Part shown: piece by piece, positions 20,556-31,596 of the stretch | How positions within the stretch are numbered: position 1 is the stretch's first letter | Layout of the letters: each line of letters opens with the position of its first letter | DNA from: Agapetus fuscipes | Taxonomy: Eukaryota > Arthropoda > Insecta > Trichoptera > Glossosomatidae | Length of the DNA: 64,000 nucleotides | Direction: 5' to 3' | Assembly (NCBI GenBank): GCA_951799405.1 | Contig: OX637339.1 | Coordinates: 620,001 to 684,000 of the forward strand | Program-made: the position numbers and the translations under genes | The notes under the pieces: generated by a model | The model's database searches: none | What the model saw: only the letters and a program-made list of their open reading frames with translations | Told to the model about the DNA's origin: nothing

Positions 20556-21108
20556 CGTCCCTCCAGTGCTTGTTTGGCTTATCTACCATTTTTTTAAGAA
20601 CATCTGTGCGGGAGACTCTCTAGATTTCGAGACTCTAGGGATCTATGACACTTGTTGTAGTGCCGCAGGGGTCTTGTTTACGAGCTTGGTCGTCGCTACA
20701 GATCGTCAATACTCAAGCAAAACTCACTTCCTGTTAGGCTGGAGGGGCCTTAGGTGACCGGTCTTTGGTAATGGTTTTATGAATTTTCCAACCCAGCGAA
20801 GAGCATATTTAAAAATATAAATGGTACTTTTTTTTTGTGCCCCGCTTGCTTTCGAACCCACAACCTTCCATCTACGAGTCCGAAGTATTAATACTGGACT
20901 ACGGACCGGTCATTGATTTAATGAAGACCTTGAAATGAAATTGTCTTAAAAATCTCAGTCTACACAATCTGAGCTGAGAAAAAAACGTAAAACACGATAA
21001 TGTGAGATTTCCAGTTTTCATAAGACACATTGGTCCAGTACACATACAAACATTGCTCATATGAAATTACCTCTGATGGAGATAAGACAAACAAGCACTA
21101 AGGAGACG
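20556..21108. mobile_element. MITE-E copy split by a SINE-B variant
   Basis: Ends CGTCCCTCCAGTGCTTG and CAAGCACTAAGGAGACG. The insert, about 20597-20915, is a minus-strand SINE-B with a longer 3' part (GGGAGACTCTCTAGATTTCG, CACTTGTTGTAGTGCCGCAG) also seen at 42.3 kb. No clean 4-bp duplication remains. Confidence 0.65.
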
Positions 21109-21299
21109 AGCTGTATTCTCTACTCAACTGACAGCTGATCCAGTGATGGATGACCATTCTCTCGTTCTCACCAGCAAGTATTAAACCTCGTTACTCGACC
21201 GTAGCGTTTACCAACGAATGTACCAACACCTTTATAGAGAGTGTCCATACATTTCAGTTAACCCTTTCATGCCGTCTGTTTGTTTAAACATACACGCGT

Positions 21300-21535
21300 A
21301 ATCCGGTCAATAGCTCAGTTGGTAGAGTGCTTGCATTGTATGCCGAGAGCTCCGGTTCTAATCCCACCGAGGGTGTCAGAAATGATTTTCGGTGTTAATT
21401 TTAAACCCAAAATAAAATACTGGTAAGGTTTACTCAGCTTTCACCAGAAATGACCCAGCCGTTTGCGATCGCTTCGGGGAAAAGCGCAGCAAAAATTCAC
21501 AATATATGTGTAGTTTAGTAGAATTAGCGTAGCGT
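21300..21535 (+). mobile_element. SINE-C copy with internal deletion
   Basis: Intact A box; B box decayed (GGTTCTAATCCC). The middle is deleted around CACCAGAAATGACCCAGCC. Confidence 0.75.
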
Positions 21536-21565
21536 TGCATTTATTCATAAACTCTTCAAGAATTA

Positions 21566-21738
21566 TTTGACTTGTAGATTGGTATGAGGCTGACCACCCA
21601 TACTGTAAAAAAATGGTTCACTTTGCCAATGTTACCCCTGTTTCAGGGACGGTCGGCAAGAGTTTCAGGGCTTATTTTTATTTGAGATTGGGTTTTTATA
21701 TTGTAAGTCCACATGCGGCATGTGTAAGCACGAACTCA
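21566..21738 (+). mobile_element. Fam-A copy, tail side replaced by LINE
   Basis: Runs to GTAAGCACGAACTCACA and then changes abruptly to coding LINE sequence. Confidence 0.7.
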
Positions 21739-22030
21739 CAATGGAGGAGCAGGTTGACGAAACGATAGCTGCTTCATTATTTGGTCTACGCCAAATAAGA
21801 GCTATCAGGAGGTGTCTACCGCCGGGTGTGGTTAAAACATTGGTGAGTGCTTTTGTGATGTTCCGAATTGGTTACTGTTCCACACTTTATATCGGCCAGT
21901 CAAAAAAGCAACTGAACAGATTTCAGTCTGTTCTGAATGCGGCCGCACGGCTGATCTTCGGGATGTCCAAATTCTCTCACACCACACCGCTGTTGAAAAA
22001 ACTAAATTGGCTTCGAAAAGATAAACAAAG
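21739..22030 (+). mobile_element. CR1-like LINE fragment
   Basis: Frame opening MEEQVDETIAASLFGLRQIR continues through RCLPPGVVKTLVSAF, RIGYCSTLY, LNAAARLIFG and HTTPLLKKLNWL. LNAAARLI...TPLL..L.WL is diagnostic of CR1-type reverse transcriptase C-termini. No 3' UTR follows; instead a stray Fam-A piece (22040-22070). Confidence 0.75.
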
Positions 22031-22070
22031 CATTCAGCATTCAGATTTTATTTGTAAGTACACATTCAGC

Positions 22071-22365
22071 ATTCAACTAGTTCCTACGGACCAACCTTCT
22101 CCGCACTTTCAACCCACTCCGCACTCCAATAATCGAAATTAACAAATTCAAAAATTCCCCTAATACACTTATCAATAACATATTAGTACCCAATACATCC
22201 CGTCTGTTGACCATATTCCCAAGGAAGCAATTCCTAAGAAATGATCCAGATGATGCAAACTCCACACATGGCCGTCCTGCACCCCCTCTCACCCTCACAC
22301 AATGACACCCTCTAAGATTGATTCCGTTTATAAACCATTTAGTATCAATTTAACCACCTGATGAT
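22071..22365. other. Unassigned, pyrimidine-rich
   Basis: No feature recognised. Confidence 0.4.
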
Positions 22366-22527
22366 GGCAAAAGTTGTGGGGCTTATGTTCATTTGAGGTT
22401 TGGATTTTATTTGTAAGTACACATTCAGCATTTGTAAGTGCGAACTACACTTGTTGGTTTGTGGGCATACATCTGAGAGCTTTAAATGAATATATCCTTG
22501 CAACTTAGATTATAGATTATAGATGAT
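22366..22527 (+). mobile_element. Fam-A 3' part
   Basis: Begins GGCAAAAGTTGTGGGGC and ends in a TATAGAT tail; nearly identical in its text to the 3' part of the copy at 2909. Confidence 0.7.
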
Positions 22528-22947
22528 GCTAACGGATGTTTGCGAAACCGGTTGTGGAATTAAAATGAAATATACTCAAAGTAATCGTAAACAAAGTTGT
22601 TTTTACTTTTTATCTCTTAAGATGAACGATTACAAAGTTAATGCCTCTACAATCAATTAAACTGGCTTCGTTTTCCTTCACGGACTTAGTGTAAGGAATT
22701 TAGCAGAATGGCGCTGCAGGACTGAGAGGGTTAAAAGTAAACGCTTTGGTAGAGTATTCGAGTTGGAATAAGAGGTGATGTAACACATTGACCCTTCACT
22801 TACCGCGAATACCACAGGTCAGAGCTGTTACTGCAGACTACCTCTCACAGGTGAGAAGCTAGATGAAGAATATAGTTGTTCTTTGCGTGCCCTACTTTTC
22901 ACTGCTAATTTTTAAATATCTTATTCACACTCACCTTCTGCGGAGTC
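22528..22947. other. Intron 1, unassigned
   Basis: Includes ACGATTACAAAGTTAATGCC, which recurs after the LTR at 41.77 kb, so part of this is some other repeat. Confidence 0.4.
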
Positions 22948-23292
22948 TATAATCTATAATCTAATCTGCAAAGATATATTACATGCATGAGACATTATCA
23001 CAAGCAGACACGTACAAGTTTGCGCTGACTAGTATTCGTGCCTTGGAATGACGTTCTAGTGATTGTGTGTGTTCATAACATTCTGGTGGTGAAATCTAAA
23101 TCTAAATCTAAGCTGCAAAGATACATGTGTATTATTTGAGATTCATATAAAATGCATTTCCACAAGCAGTCACGCATAATTTCGCGCTCACACATGCCGC
23201 ATGTGGACCTACAGTATAAAAACCCCAATCTCAATGAACATAAGCCCTGCAACTCTTGCCGACCTTCCCTGAAACAAGGGTGACATTGGAAT
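22948..23292 (-). mobile_element. Two Fam-A copies, both truncated
   Basis: 22948-23034 is a tail-side fragment. 23092-23292 has an (ATCTAA)n tail side and stops in the middle of the head at GTGACATTGG. Confidence 0.65.
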
Positions 23293-23497
23293 GATCTAGT
23301 TTATGCGAGAAAAACCCCTCTGGTTCCTTATAAAAGATATCAAAATGGTACGGACAGTAGAGGCGCAAGAGAGCAATTTGCTGAGCAACACCTATAAACA
23401 GTGATTGTCAAGCTGTGACAAATAAATTATGTTAAAATGAATTTTGGTATTTTAATCAAAAAGAGAATCCAGCTGAAAACGTAATAGTATTATGTAC

Positions 23498-23758
23498 CTA
23501 ATCTAATCTAATCTAATCTAAGCTGCAAAGATATATATCATTTAAGATTTATATTAAATGCATTCCCACAAGCAGATATGTATAATTTCGCGCTAACACA
23601 TGCCGCATGTGGACCTACAATATAAAAACCCAATCTCAAATGAACATAAGCCTTGCAACTCTTGCCGTCCTTTTCTTGAAACAGGGGTGACATTGGCAAA
23701 GTGAACCAATTTTTTATATTATGGGTGGTCAGCCGCATAACAATCTATAAGTCAAGGA
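23498..23758 (-). mobile_element. Fam-A copy at an RTE-a 3' end
   Basis: Full unit with four TCTAA repeats, directly 3' of the minus-strand LINE at 23857. Confidence 0.8.
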
Positions 23759-24105
23759 ACATACATGACAAATTACATTTTTTTAAATCAATAAATAACA
23801 ATATATACATGGACATAAAAAACTAAATCATAAAACCAATTTCACTTTAACAAACCCTAGCCGCCAACATCACAGATCAACCGCCATTTCTTTCTATCCT
23901 TGCATACTTCTTTCATTTCCTCCAGAGTCATAACCTTCTTCATACATGCTCTTCTTTTATTATGACTCTGGATATTCCATTCATTCGCAATTTCGGATAT
24001 TTGGTCCATCCATACCTTTCTCGGTCTTCCTCTACCACGACATCCATCTATTCTACCAACATATACTTTCTTCATCAGTCTTTCCTCATTCATTCTCTCC
24101 ATACC
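23759..24105 (-). mobile_element. RTE-a LINE 3' end
   Basis: The coding part, 23857-24105, reads MERMNEERLMKKVYVG, GRGRPRKVWMDQI and a KDRKKWRLIC end. About 100 bp of 3' UTR separates it from Fam-A. 5'-truncated. Confidence 0.8.
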
Positions 24106-24470
24106 TAACCTTTACGCATATTTGTTTTCCGTTTGACCAAGACATAGTAATTCACTATTCATATACAATTTCGTCATTAGTAAACACTCAAGCAGACTTG
24201 ATGATTGTTCAAATGAATTGTTGGGCGCACTCACATTTATTTGTGTGATTGCATTACCCAATACTAACACTAGCTCTTAGGTTACCTCACAGTGTAACAA
24301 CTAACACTTGCAATGGTTCCATGTTAGAACGACACAGAGACAAAACGACACATGATAGAACAACTCATGACAGAACATCACAATGACATTACATTACATG
24401 ACAAACATCACAAGGTATGGTAAAAAGTGAGACATGAGAAACATGATAAAATGAAAATCATGCATATATT

Positions 24471-24773
24471 GATGATGATGATGATGATGTCTCCATCCTT
24501 CCGGGCTTGTAGACCATGTTCAATAATTGTAGGCTGCTTTATTCTTTTTTCTTTTTGTAAGGCTGCTACGTTTCGTCAGTGACGTACGACTGACTTCTTA
24601 GAAAAAGCCCTGAAGAAGTCAGTCGTACGTCACTGACGAAACGTAGCAGCCTTACAAAAAGAAAAAAGAATAAAGCAGCCTACAATTATTGAACATGGTC
24701 TACAAGCCCGGAAGGATGGAGACATCATCATCATCATCATCATCTGAAGCCGGCCATGAAAGCCTTAAAACAC
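24471..24773. mobile_element. Penelope-like inverted dimer with 13-bp target duplication
   Basis: Arms 24471-24599 and 24613-24741 are near-perfect inverted copies around a 13-nt loop. The outer edges are (GAT)n and (ATC)n. The insert, with a short right extension CCGGCCATGAAAGCC, is flanked by TCATGCATATATT at 24458-24470 and 24774-24786. The right arm holds CTGAAGA, a GTCAG/CTGAC stem and GAAAC (24610-24642), a hammerhead-like core. Inverted partial copies and variable target duplications fit Penelope-like elements. Confidence 0.6.
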
Positions 24774-25012
24774 TCATGCATATATTATTTGGCAAAGCGT
24801 ATAAAAATATATTAACACCCACGGTTATCATTATTAGATAAAAAGAAAAACTGACTAAACTGCACATAAAGAGCAACTTCTAACCGCGTTATCCTCGAAA
24901 GAGTCGCACATGGCGTGTGGAAGCAAAAATATTTTTGTGATATTTGTGATGTTTTGTCATGTGTCGTTCTGTCATGTGTTGTTCTAACATATGTTAATAA
25001 ATTCAATTAGTC

Positions 25013-25290
25013 TGATTTATTTGGTGAGCGCTGTTTTTGTGCGTATCACACCTCAAGAGCCCTCTGCGAGCTTGGTCGTCGCTATAGAAATCACCAATTC
25101 TCAAGCAAGACCCAGTTGCTGTAAGGCTGGATGTACCTTTTGATGACCGGTCTTTGGTAAAGGTATATGATTTTTTTAATTTATGTTCAACCCAGCGACG
25201 AGCATATTTGCAAATATAAATGGTATATTTTTTGCGCTCTTCCGGGATTCGAACCCAAAACCTTCCATTTGCGAGAACGAGACTACGGGC
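25013..25290 (-). mobile_element. SINE-B copy
   Basis: Head at right (GGGATTCGAACCC); the A-box region is deleted to GAGACTACGGGCC. Confidence 0.8.
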
Positions 25291-25334
25291 CGGTGTTGTT
25301 GTTCTGTCATATATCGTTGGACTGTCATATATCT

Positions 25335-25645
25335 TGGACCGGTCCGTAGTCCGTAGTGGCAACACTTCGGACTCGTAAATGGAAGGTTGTGGATTCGGAT
25401 CCCGGCGGACCACAAAAATATACCATTTATATTTCGAATGTGCTCTTCACTGAGTTGAAAAATTCACAAACCTTTACCAAAGACCGGTCACTGAAAGGTC
25501 CATCCAACCTTACAACAACTGGGTCTTGTTTGAGAATTGGTGCTTTCTACCGCAACGACCAAGCTCGCAGAGGGCTCTTGAGGTGTGATACACACAAAAA
25601 CAGCGCTCACCAAATAAATCATCCTAATATTATTATTATTATTAT
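25335..25645 (+). mobile_element. SINE-B copy, full
   Basis: Head-to-head with the previous copy; (ATT)n tail of about five units. Confidence 0.85.
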
Positions 25646-25889
25646 CGTTCTGTCTTGTGTTGTTATATCATGAGTCGTTTTGTCACTGTGCCGTTCTACC
25701 CTGTCACCACTGACAGTACGTGTGCTGGTCCATTCAGAGAGATGAGGTTCTCAGCTACACTAATTGGTTAGGAGGCGTGGAATGCGCAAGAAATTAAGCA
25801 CTTGGTGTGATGAATAAACTTTGAAGAAATGATGCAAAGAAAACCTTCACATCTATACGTTACTGTAGGAACGTATAGTATGAAAATAA

Positions 25890-26370
25890 TTTGGATGATT
25901 TATTTGGTGAGCGTTATTTTTGTGTGCTAGTCTAGTGGTAACGCTTCAGGCTCGTAAATGGAAAATAATGGGTTCGAATCCCGGCGGAACACAAGGGAAG
26001 ACCTAAGAAATAATAGATTGATCAGATACGTGAGATTGCAAATGAATGGAATTTACAGAGTGGAAACAAGAGAAGAGCGTGCATGAAAAGAGTGGTGAAA
26101 CTAGATGAGATGAAAGAAGTATGCAAGGACAGAATCAAGTGGAGGCATTTGTGTGGAGGTACCGGCCACCCCTAGAGGAATGACGGCAGGATACAAGACA
26201 AGGCAGGGTCAAACAAATTATACCTTTACCAAAGACTGGTTCACAAAGGTCCATCCAGCCTTACAGCAACTGGGTCTTGCTTAAGAATTGGCCCTTTACA
26301 TAGCAACGATACACACAAAAACAGCGCTCACCAAATAAATCAACCTAAAACTATTATTATTATTACCCAT
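25890..26370 (+). mobile_element. SINE-B copy split by an RTE-b 3' end
   Basis: A minus-strand SINE-B tail scrap (25890-25926) is followed by a plus-strand head (TAGTCTAGTGGTAACGC, GGTTCGAATCCCGGCGG) to 25996. From 25997 to about 26205 comes LINE coding sequence (NEWNLQSGNKRR-like, MKEVCKDRIKW) ending GGCAGGATACAAGACAAGG. Then the SINE body resumes to an (ATT)n tail. The LINE appears to have inserted into the SINE. Confidence 0.65.
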
Positions 26371-26789
26371 CCTTGAAGTTCTGTGCACATCCCTATTACC
26401 TACCATCAGCGACAACCTGTGACGTCATTTCGGAGGGGATATTTTAAGTGCGTGGACCCCGCGTTATCCTTAAAAGCATACTTTATATTCAAACACAACA
26501 AAAGGCGGCACTTTTGCCTCTCTCTTGTCTAAAGAAAATGTTCCTGGACCTAAGCAAGGATTTTAAGTGAATTAACCTAGTTTATTGTCAGTTAAATTAA
26601 AAGGTTTTTGCTGAGGACAAAAAAAAATATATAAGTCAGAAAAGCGCCGGAGGGCTTACTGAGTTAATTTACTTTTATTATGAAGAGTGCAACAGGGAAA
26701 AATACTTCTTTCTGGCTCAGTGGTTCCTAACAGGAGGTAATCAGTGGTCCGAAAAGCCTCGAAAGTGGAGTTAATAGCATAATAATATA
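26371..26789. other. Intron 1, unassigned
   Basis: Contains GTGACGTCATTTCGGAGGGG; no gene recognised. Confidence 0.4.
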
Positions 26790-27176
26790 TGGATGATTTA
26801 TTTGGTGCGAGCTTGATCGTCGCTGTAGAAAGCGCCAATTCTCAAGCTCGAACCAGTTGTTGTAAGGTTGGATAGGCCTTTCAGTGACAGATCTTTGGTA
26901 AAGGTTTATGAATTTTTCAACCCAGCGAAGAGCACATTTGGAGATATATAAATGGTACCTATATTTTTGTGCTCAGCCGGGATTCGAATCCACAACCTTC
27001 CATTTACGAGTCCGAAGTGTTGCCGCTGGACTACGGACCGGTCCAAGAAATGCCAGCAACACGCGATGTACCTGAGCGGTCACCCATCTAAGTAGCATCC
27101 GCGCCCAGTGTTGCTGAACTTAAGTGATCTGATGAGAACCGGTGCTTTCAACATGGTATCGTCGTTGACGTTAGCC
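26790..27176 (-). mobile_element. SINE-B with 5S head, second copy
   Basis: Minus strand: 5S-like head at 27045-27172 (its minus reading includes ACCGGTTCTCATCAGATCAC and CAACACTGGGCGCGGATGC), then the tRNA head and body. The (ATT)n tail is short. Confidence 0.85.
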
Positions 27177-27177
27177 A

Positions 27178-27470
27178 GCATGCATGATAGTGATAATGCT
27201 TCGGATTCGTAAATAGAAGGTTGTGGGTTCGAATCCTAGCGGAGCACAAAAATATTTATCATTAATATTTTCAAATATGCTCTTCGCTGGGTTGAAAAAT
27301 GCATACACCTTTACCAAAGACCGATTAACAAATGTACTACCGGGCTTACAGAAACTGGGTCTTGCTTAAGAATTGGCGTTTTCGATAGCGACGAACAACC
27401 TCGCAGAGGGCTCTTGAGGTGTGATTCACACAAAAACAGCGCTCACATAATAAATCATCAGATTATTTTT
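27178..27470 (+). mobile_element. SINE-B copy, A box decayed
   Basis: Head-to-head with the previous copy: ATGATAGTGATAATGC replaces the A box; the B box is GGTTCGAATCC. Confidence 0.75.
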
Positions 27471-27496
27471 ATGCATGCTCGTTCCTTTTCTTCAAC

Positions 27497-27705
27497 ATGT
27501 AGTATCAAAGATATATTTACAGTTTATATTCACATTTAATGCACACCCACAAGCAGACACGTGTAGCATGTGTACTTGTAAAGTTAAACTCAAACCTCAA
27601 ACAAGTCTTTCGTTTTTCCCTGAAACAGGAGCTGCATTGGCAAAAGTGTAACAATTTTTACAGTATGTGCGGTCAGCCTCATGCCGACCTGTTTGTCAAA
27701 TAATG
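27497..27705 (-). mobile_element. Fam-A copy, diverged
   Basis: Older copy; head reads CATGCCGACCTGTTTGTCAA. Confidence 0.65.
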
Positions 27706-27929
27706 ATAACGAAACCATCGAAGTGCTCTTTGGTCGAATAAAACAGTGTGAACGGTCTCTGGTTGAAAAAAGTTTAACAACCCCTACACTAGCTAAATAA
27801 GAATTATTTTTCTTACATAGATGTGGCGTTTTCTAGAATATATAAAAATAAAACGAAAGAAAGAAGGGCAGAAAAAAAAAGATGCTCTCTGTTTTTCTCT
27901 CATACTCTGTGATTTAAAATATTTTTTTC

Positions 27930-28552
27930 TTTACAAGTCACTTTGGACACTTTTCCAATGTCACGCCAGTTTCAGAGAAGGGCTACAAGAATAGGGTAAT
28001 TTCACATTTTTTCATAAAATGGCTACATTTTAAAAAATGCATCTGCGTTTTTATAATATCTGGCTTAGTTTTTAGATTATGGCTCTTTAAAGTTCGCGCA
28101 TTTTCAATTTCCGGTAAAACAGAACATTTTTTTTAGGCGGATGTGACGTCGATGGATCTTCGGATCTATGTAGTGTACCGTTAGGCCCTTAAAGACTGTC
28201 GGATCCATCTACGTCATTTTGACGTCACAGTGTGGCTAGCCGACCGCGCTGCGTTTTGGCGGGATTGAAATTCGCGTTATTTTATTTTCTTAAGTTATCC
28301 ATGATATCTTTATTTTTACTACTTAAAAAATATATGGTTGTGATCCTTGAAATGTACTCTACACAACCATAGTATTTTTAACCGTTTTCCCCACCACTGC
28401 AATTACCCTATTGCAAAGTGTATGTCGATTTAAGATTTAGGTATTTAATTATTTTTTTTGCTCACATGAAACATGTGTAAACGTGAACTTACATGTGACT
28501 GCTTGTGAGCATGCATTTAATATTTTATCTTGCCAACTTAGACTATAGATAG
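27930..28552 (+). mobile_element. Fam-A copy split by MITE-G
   Basis: Left piece ends GGGCTACAAGAAT; right piece resumes ATTGCAAAGTGTATGTCG. Removing the MITE and one AT restores the unit. Confidence 0.75.
27993..28409 (+). mobile_element. MITE-G copy 1 (417 bp)
   Basis: Inverted ends AGGGTAATTTCA and TGCAATTACCCT; AT on each side. The core carries inverted GATCCATCTACGTCA-type blocks and TGACGTCAC. No coding capacity. An AT duplication has been reported for ISL2EU-type transposons, which is only a suggestion for the class. Confidence 0.8.
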
Positions 28553-28896
28553 AGCACTTATCTTCTGAAGTATATAAGACGATATTTTTTTTTGCCCTTT
28601 CTTTCAATATTATACAGGGGAAACTCTCCGTTATCGATTAAACATTTTAAAGGCGAGTGTAACAGATGCCCTTAACTGCGGTGCGGTCTCAGGCGCCGTC
28701 TCAACTCAACTTTACGCCTCTTGGAATATGGAAATTTCCGTTAATCGTTGTACTAAATTTAGACCGCGTAGGTCGACCTTAATTTGCAATATTAACAGTA
28801 TAAATTACATCTTTAATGTGAATCATGAATGCAAAAATAAGAAAAGTTTTTCCTCGCGAGTTGGTGTATCATCTCGAGCGCTTGCGCAGTGCAATC
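28553..28896. other. Intron 1, with pieces shared elsewhere
   Basis: 28706-28755 (AACTCAACTTTACGCCTCTT, GGAAATTTCCGTTAATCG) recurs at 29452-29500. 28836-28890 matches one arm of the inverted repeat at 39739. Confidence 0.5.
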
Positions 28897-29149
28897 TATA
28901 ATAATAATAATCTCTAATCTAAGCTGCAAATATATGTTAACATTTAAGGCTCATATTAAATGCATGCCCACAGACAGGCACATGTAGGTTCGCGCCTACA
29001 CATGTGTGCATACAAATAAGCAAAACCTCACATGAACATAAACCTTGCAACTCCTGCCGCCATTTCCTGAACCGGGGTGGCATTGGCAAAAGTGAACCGA
29101 TTTTTACAGAACGGGTTGTCAGCCTCATACCAATCTATCAGTCAAGGAG
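28897..29149 (-). mobile_element. Fam-A copy
   Basis: Full unit with a mixed ATA/TCTAA tail. Confidence 0.8.
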
Positions 29150-29180
29150 TCAAATCAACACCATAATTGAGAGAAGAACT

Positions 29181-29451
29181 GAGTCGTATAAATGCAAACG
29201 CCGTCAACTCCTTACGCGATGATTTTGAGAAAAATAAACTTGTAAACTTGTAAAACGACAACACCAGTTGGAGATGACGGCGTTTGCACGAAATCATACA
29301 TTTTCAATTAAAATTACGAAGGATTAAGTAAGTTAGGTTTACATTATATCGCACACAGCAAATGATTTGTTACACTGCGCAGAATCAAATTCAATCATTA
29401 TCTCAAAAATCATAAATTTTGGAGATGAAGGCGTTTGCAGTTATACGACTC
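29181..29451. mobile_element. MITE-M (271 bp) with AACT duplication
   Basis: Ends GAGTCGTATAAATGCAAACG and its counterpart CGTTTGCAGTTATACGACTC. AACT lies directly before and after. An extra inverted copy of the end lies inside, at about 29268-29292 (GGAGATGACGGCGTTTGCAC). Confidence 0.7.
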
Positions 29452-29503
29452 AACTCAACTGCACTTTAAGCCTCTCGTAAAATGGAAATTTCGGTTAATC
29501 GGC

Positions 29504-29708
29504 TCCTTGACTTATAGGTTGTGTATGAGGTTGACCCCCCGTGCTGTTAAAAATGGTTCATTTTTGACAATGCCACCCCGGTTTCAGGGAAAAGCAGCAG
29601 GAATTGCAAGGGTTATGTTCAAATGAGGTTTTGTTTATTTGTATGCACGCTTGCAGAATGTGTCGGCGCGAGCCCACATGTGCCTGTCTGATGGCATGCA
29701 TTTAATAC
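29504..29708 (+). mobile_element. Fam-A copy, tail missing
   Basis: Starts CTCCTTGACTTATAGGTTG and breaks off at GCATGCATTTAATAC. Confidence 0.75.
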
Positions 29709-29734
29709 ATTTATAAATAATCTGAATTAAAACT

Positions 29735-30298
29735 TCTAAGCCACATATAGTGTGAAACTTCTTTCCGCGTTATCCCCGAATGTAGCGAGTGGAACCTATT
29801 TATTTCCACAGAGAAGAGGGCCAGCGCTACACCAACCACTTCAGTTGAAGTCAGGGTTTCCCAGATGGCACTGATTTCTTGTGAAGGCCAAGTAAACCTT
29901 GCCGGTATTTTTTTTTAAATAGATTTGTGAAGAGAAATGCAATTCACCAACCTAGTCTGCCTGGCCAGAAACCGGTATTAACAGTATCAATAATTAATGA
30001 TAATTATTGTTTATTTTAATGATTTATTAATTAATAATTACCCAATAACATATGTTAAACCAGGGTTTTAAAGTTATGGTCAAATCGCCCAGGCGGGGAT
30101 CGAACCAACTTTATTCTATTCCAAACACGCTAGAAATATCAACCCACTTGGTCCCCTCGGCCATAACACCGACGTTTTGTTTGGGTTTGAAATAAATGCC
30201 GTAACGGGAAATCATTTCCGACACCCTTGGTGGGATTCGAACCAGAGCTCTCGGCATGAAATGCAGGCATTCTACCAACTGAGCTACCGCACATTATA
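29735..30298 (-). mobile_element. SINE-C copy split by SINE-I
   Basis: Outer pieces are SINE-C (tail side to 29906, head side from about 30175 to the tRNA-like end GAGCTACCGCAC). Confidence 0.75.
29907..30173 (-). mobile_element. SINE-I copy inside SINE-C
   Basis: Minus strand from poly-T to the head. Read on the minus strand: TTATGGCCGAGGGGACCAAG (A box of tRNA-Leu/Ser type) and GTTGGTTCGATCCCCGCC (B box). Confirms the family's head better than the 17.6 kb copy. Confidence 0.75.
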
Positions 30299-31207
30299 TT
30301 TTTAGGTTTTTTTTTGTCACCTTGCTTGGAAGGAGGGTCCGACATATTTCGCAGTCGATCTATTTTTATTCCAGCTCACATTATGTCTTCACTGTTTTAT
30401 TTTGTGAACGACTTGTCATATCGGTAGGAATGTGACCTTCACACGTCAACCCGAGTCCCAACTAGCTGACTTAAGGAGTTCCACTCGAAGTAACATATTA
30501 TTACGTTTACACTTAACCATAACGATTCTAATGGAAGGTATCTCCAGGATACTTACATCCGGCTAGCTCTTATCAGCATCACTCTCAGGGCGTGGGGTTC
30601 CTTCCTTGTGTTGCTTACTTGTATTTTGGGAAGGTTGTTTATTAAAAGATAAGTTTAACATAAACAAATAAGGGTTTATTTACTGTAGTAATATGGGGGA
30701 AAAAGGGAAATAAGGGAATGGCCTGACCTGTACCTTGTCACTAAAACACTCCCTACTCTGTTGACTGGAGTTCCGAACTGAAGGCCTGGGGCAGCGCCCC
30801 AGGCTAGCGGCGGCTCACGAGGCGGACGCCTCCACACGTAGGAGCCCCTGGGTGGGCGCTCCTATGCACTATGTCTCCCATGCCTCTAGTCCACAAGGCG
30901 GGTGCCTTGCTGGCAGGAAATCCAAGTAGATGGGGAGGAGGGAGCTCCATGGTAATGCCCCCTCTTGCACCGCTTGGTGCTTGGTCACCGACGTCTGACT
31001 CTCTTCACCTCTTGCCAAGAACTGTTGAGCGACGGCCCGGTTAGTTCTTACGGCGCAGTTCGGCCGCTTCCGTGACCGTTCGGCTCCATTCGGCCCACAA
31101 AACACACTGTACACTTCGAGATTGTTCTTTCTATGTTATTTTGAAATAACATAACACAATGCATTTGTTTTTTAATCATTTTTGGTTAGGCACTATCATC
31201 ATGTCAT
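30299..31207. other. Intron 1, GC-rich block
   Basis: From about 30730 to 31110 the base composition is clearly GC-richer than the surroundings, with a hairpin GGGGCAGCGCCCC and CCGTGACCGTTCGGC. An 81-codon minus frame (30869-31114) matches nothing I know. Could be the interior of a large retroelement or transferred DNA. Confidence 0.4.
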
Positions 31208-31210
31208 TCG

Positions 31211-31556
31211 CAACCCAAAATGCAACTAAACTACACATGTAGTGTATCCTCGATATCCGCGGCTATACACATATAGTGTAGGTATATACACATATACTTG
31301 TGTAGCCGCGATATCCCCGAAGGGATCGCATGCGGCGCGTGAACCTATTTATTTTTACAAGCATGGGGGCCGGCCTTACGCCGACCACTTCAGTGAAGTG
31401 GGGGTTACGCAGCTCCCGAGAGGGCTGCTTCTCATTTCTTGTGAAGGCCACGAAAACCACGCCAGTTTTTTTTAATTCTGACACCCTCGGCGGGATTCGA
31501 GCCCGAGCTCTCGGCATAGAGTGCAAGCACCCTACCAACTGAGCTATCGACCGGAG
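31211..31556 (-). mobile_element. SINE-C copy with internal hairpin
   Basis: The 3' end is duplicated and inverted near 31240-31310 (CGATATCCGCGGCTATACAC and its mirror). The rest is well preserved to the head. Confidence 0.8.
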
Positions 31557-31596
31557 TGGAGAAAAGAGCTGACCCTTCACGAACCAAGAGCCTACT

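Larger units (their letters stand above)
24312..25712. mobile_element. FB-F foldback element, composite
   Basis: The left array from 24312 repeats units like ACGACACATGATAGA; the opposite array is at 24935-24995 (TCATGTGTCGTTCTGTCATG). A last piece, at 25640-25712, ends GTCACTGTGCCGTTCTACCC. Between them lie a Penelope-like dimer, a SINE-C piece (24845-24925) and two SINE-B copies. Long terminal repeats made of short tandem units are the signature of foldback elements such as Drosophila FB. Confidence 0.6.
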
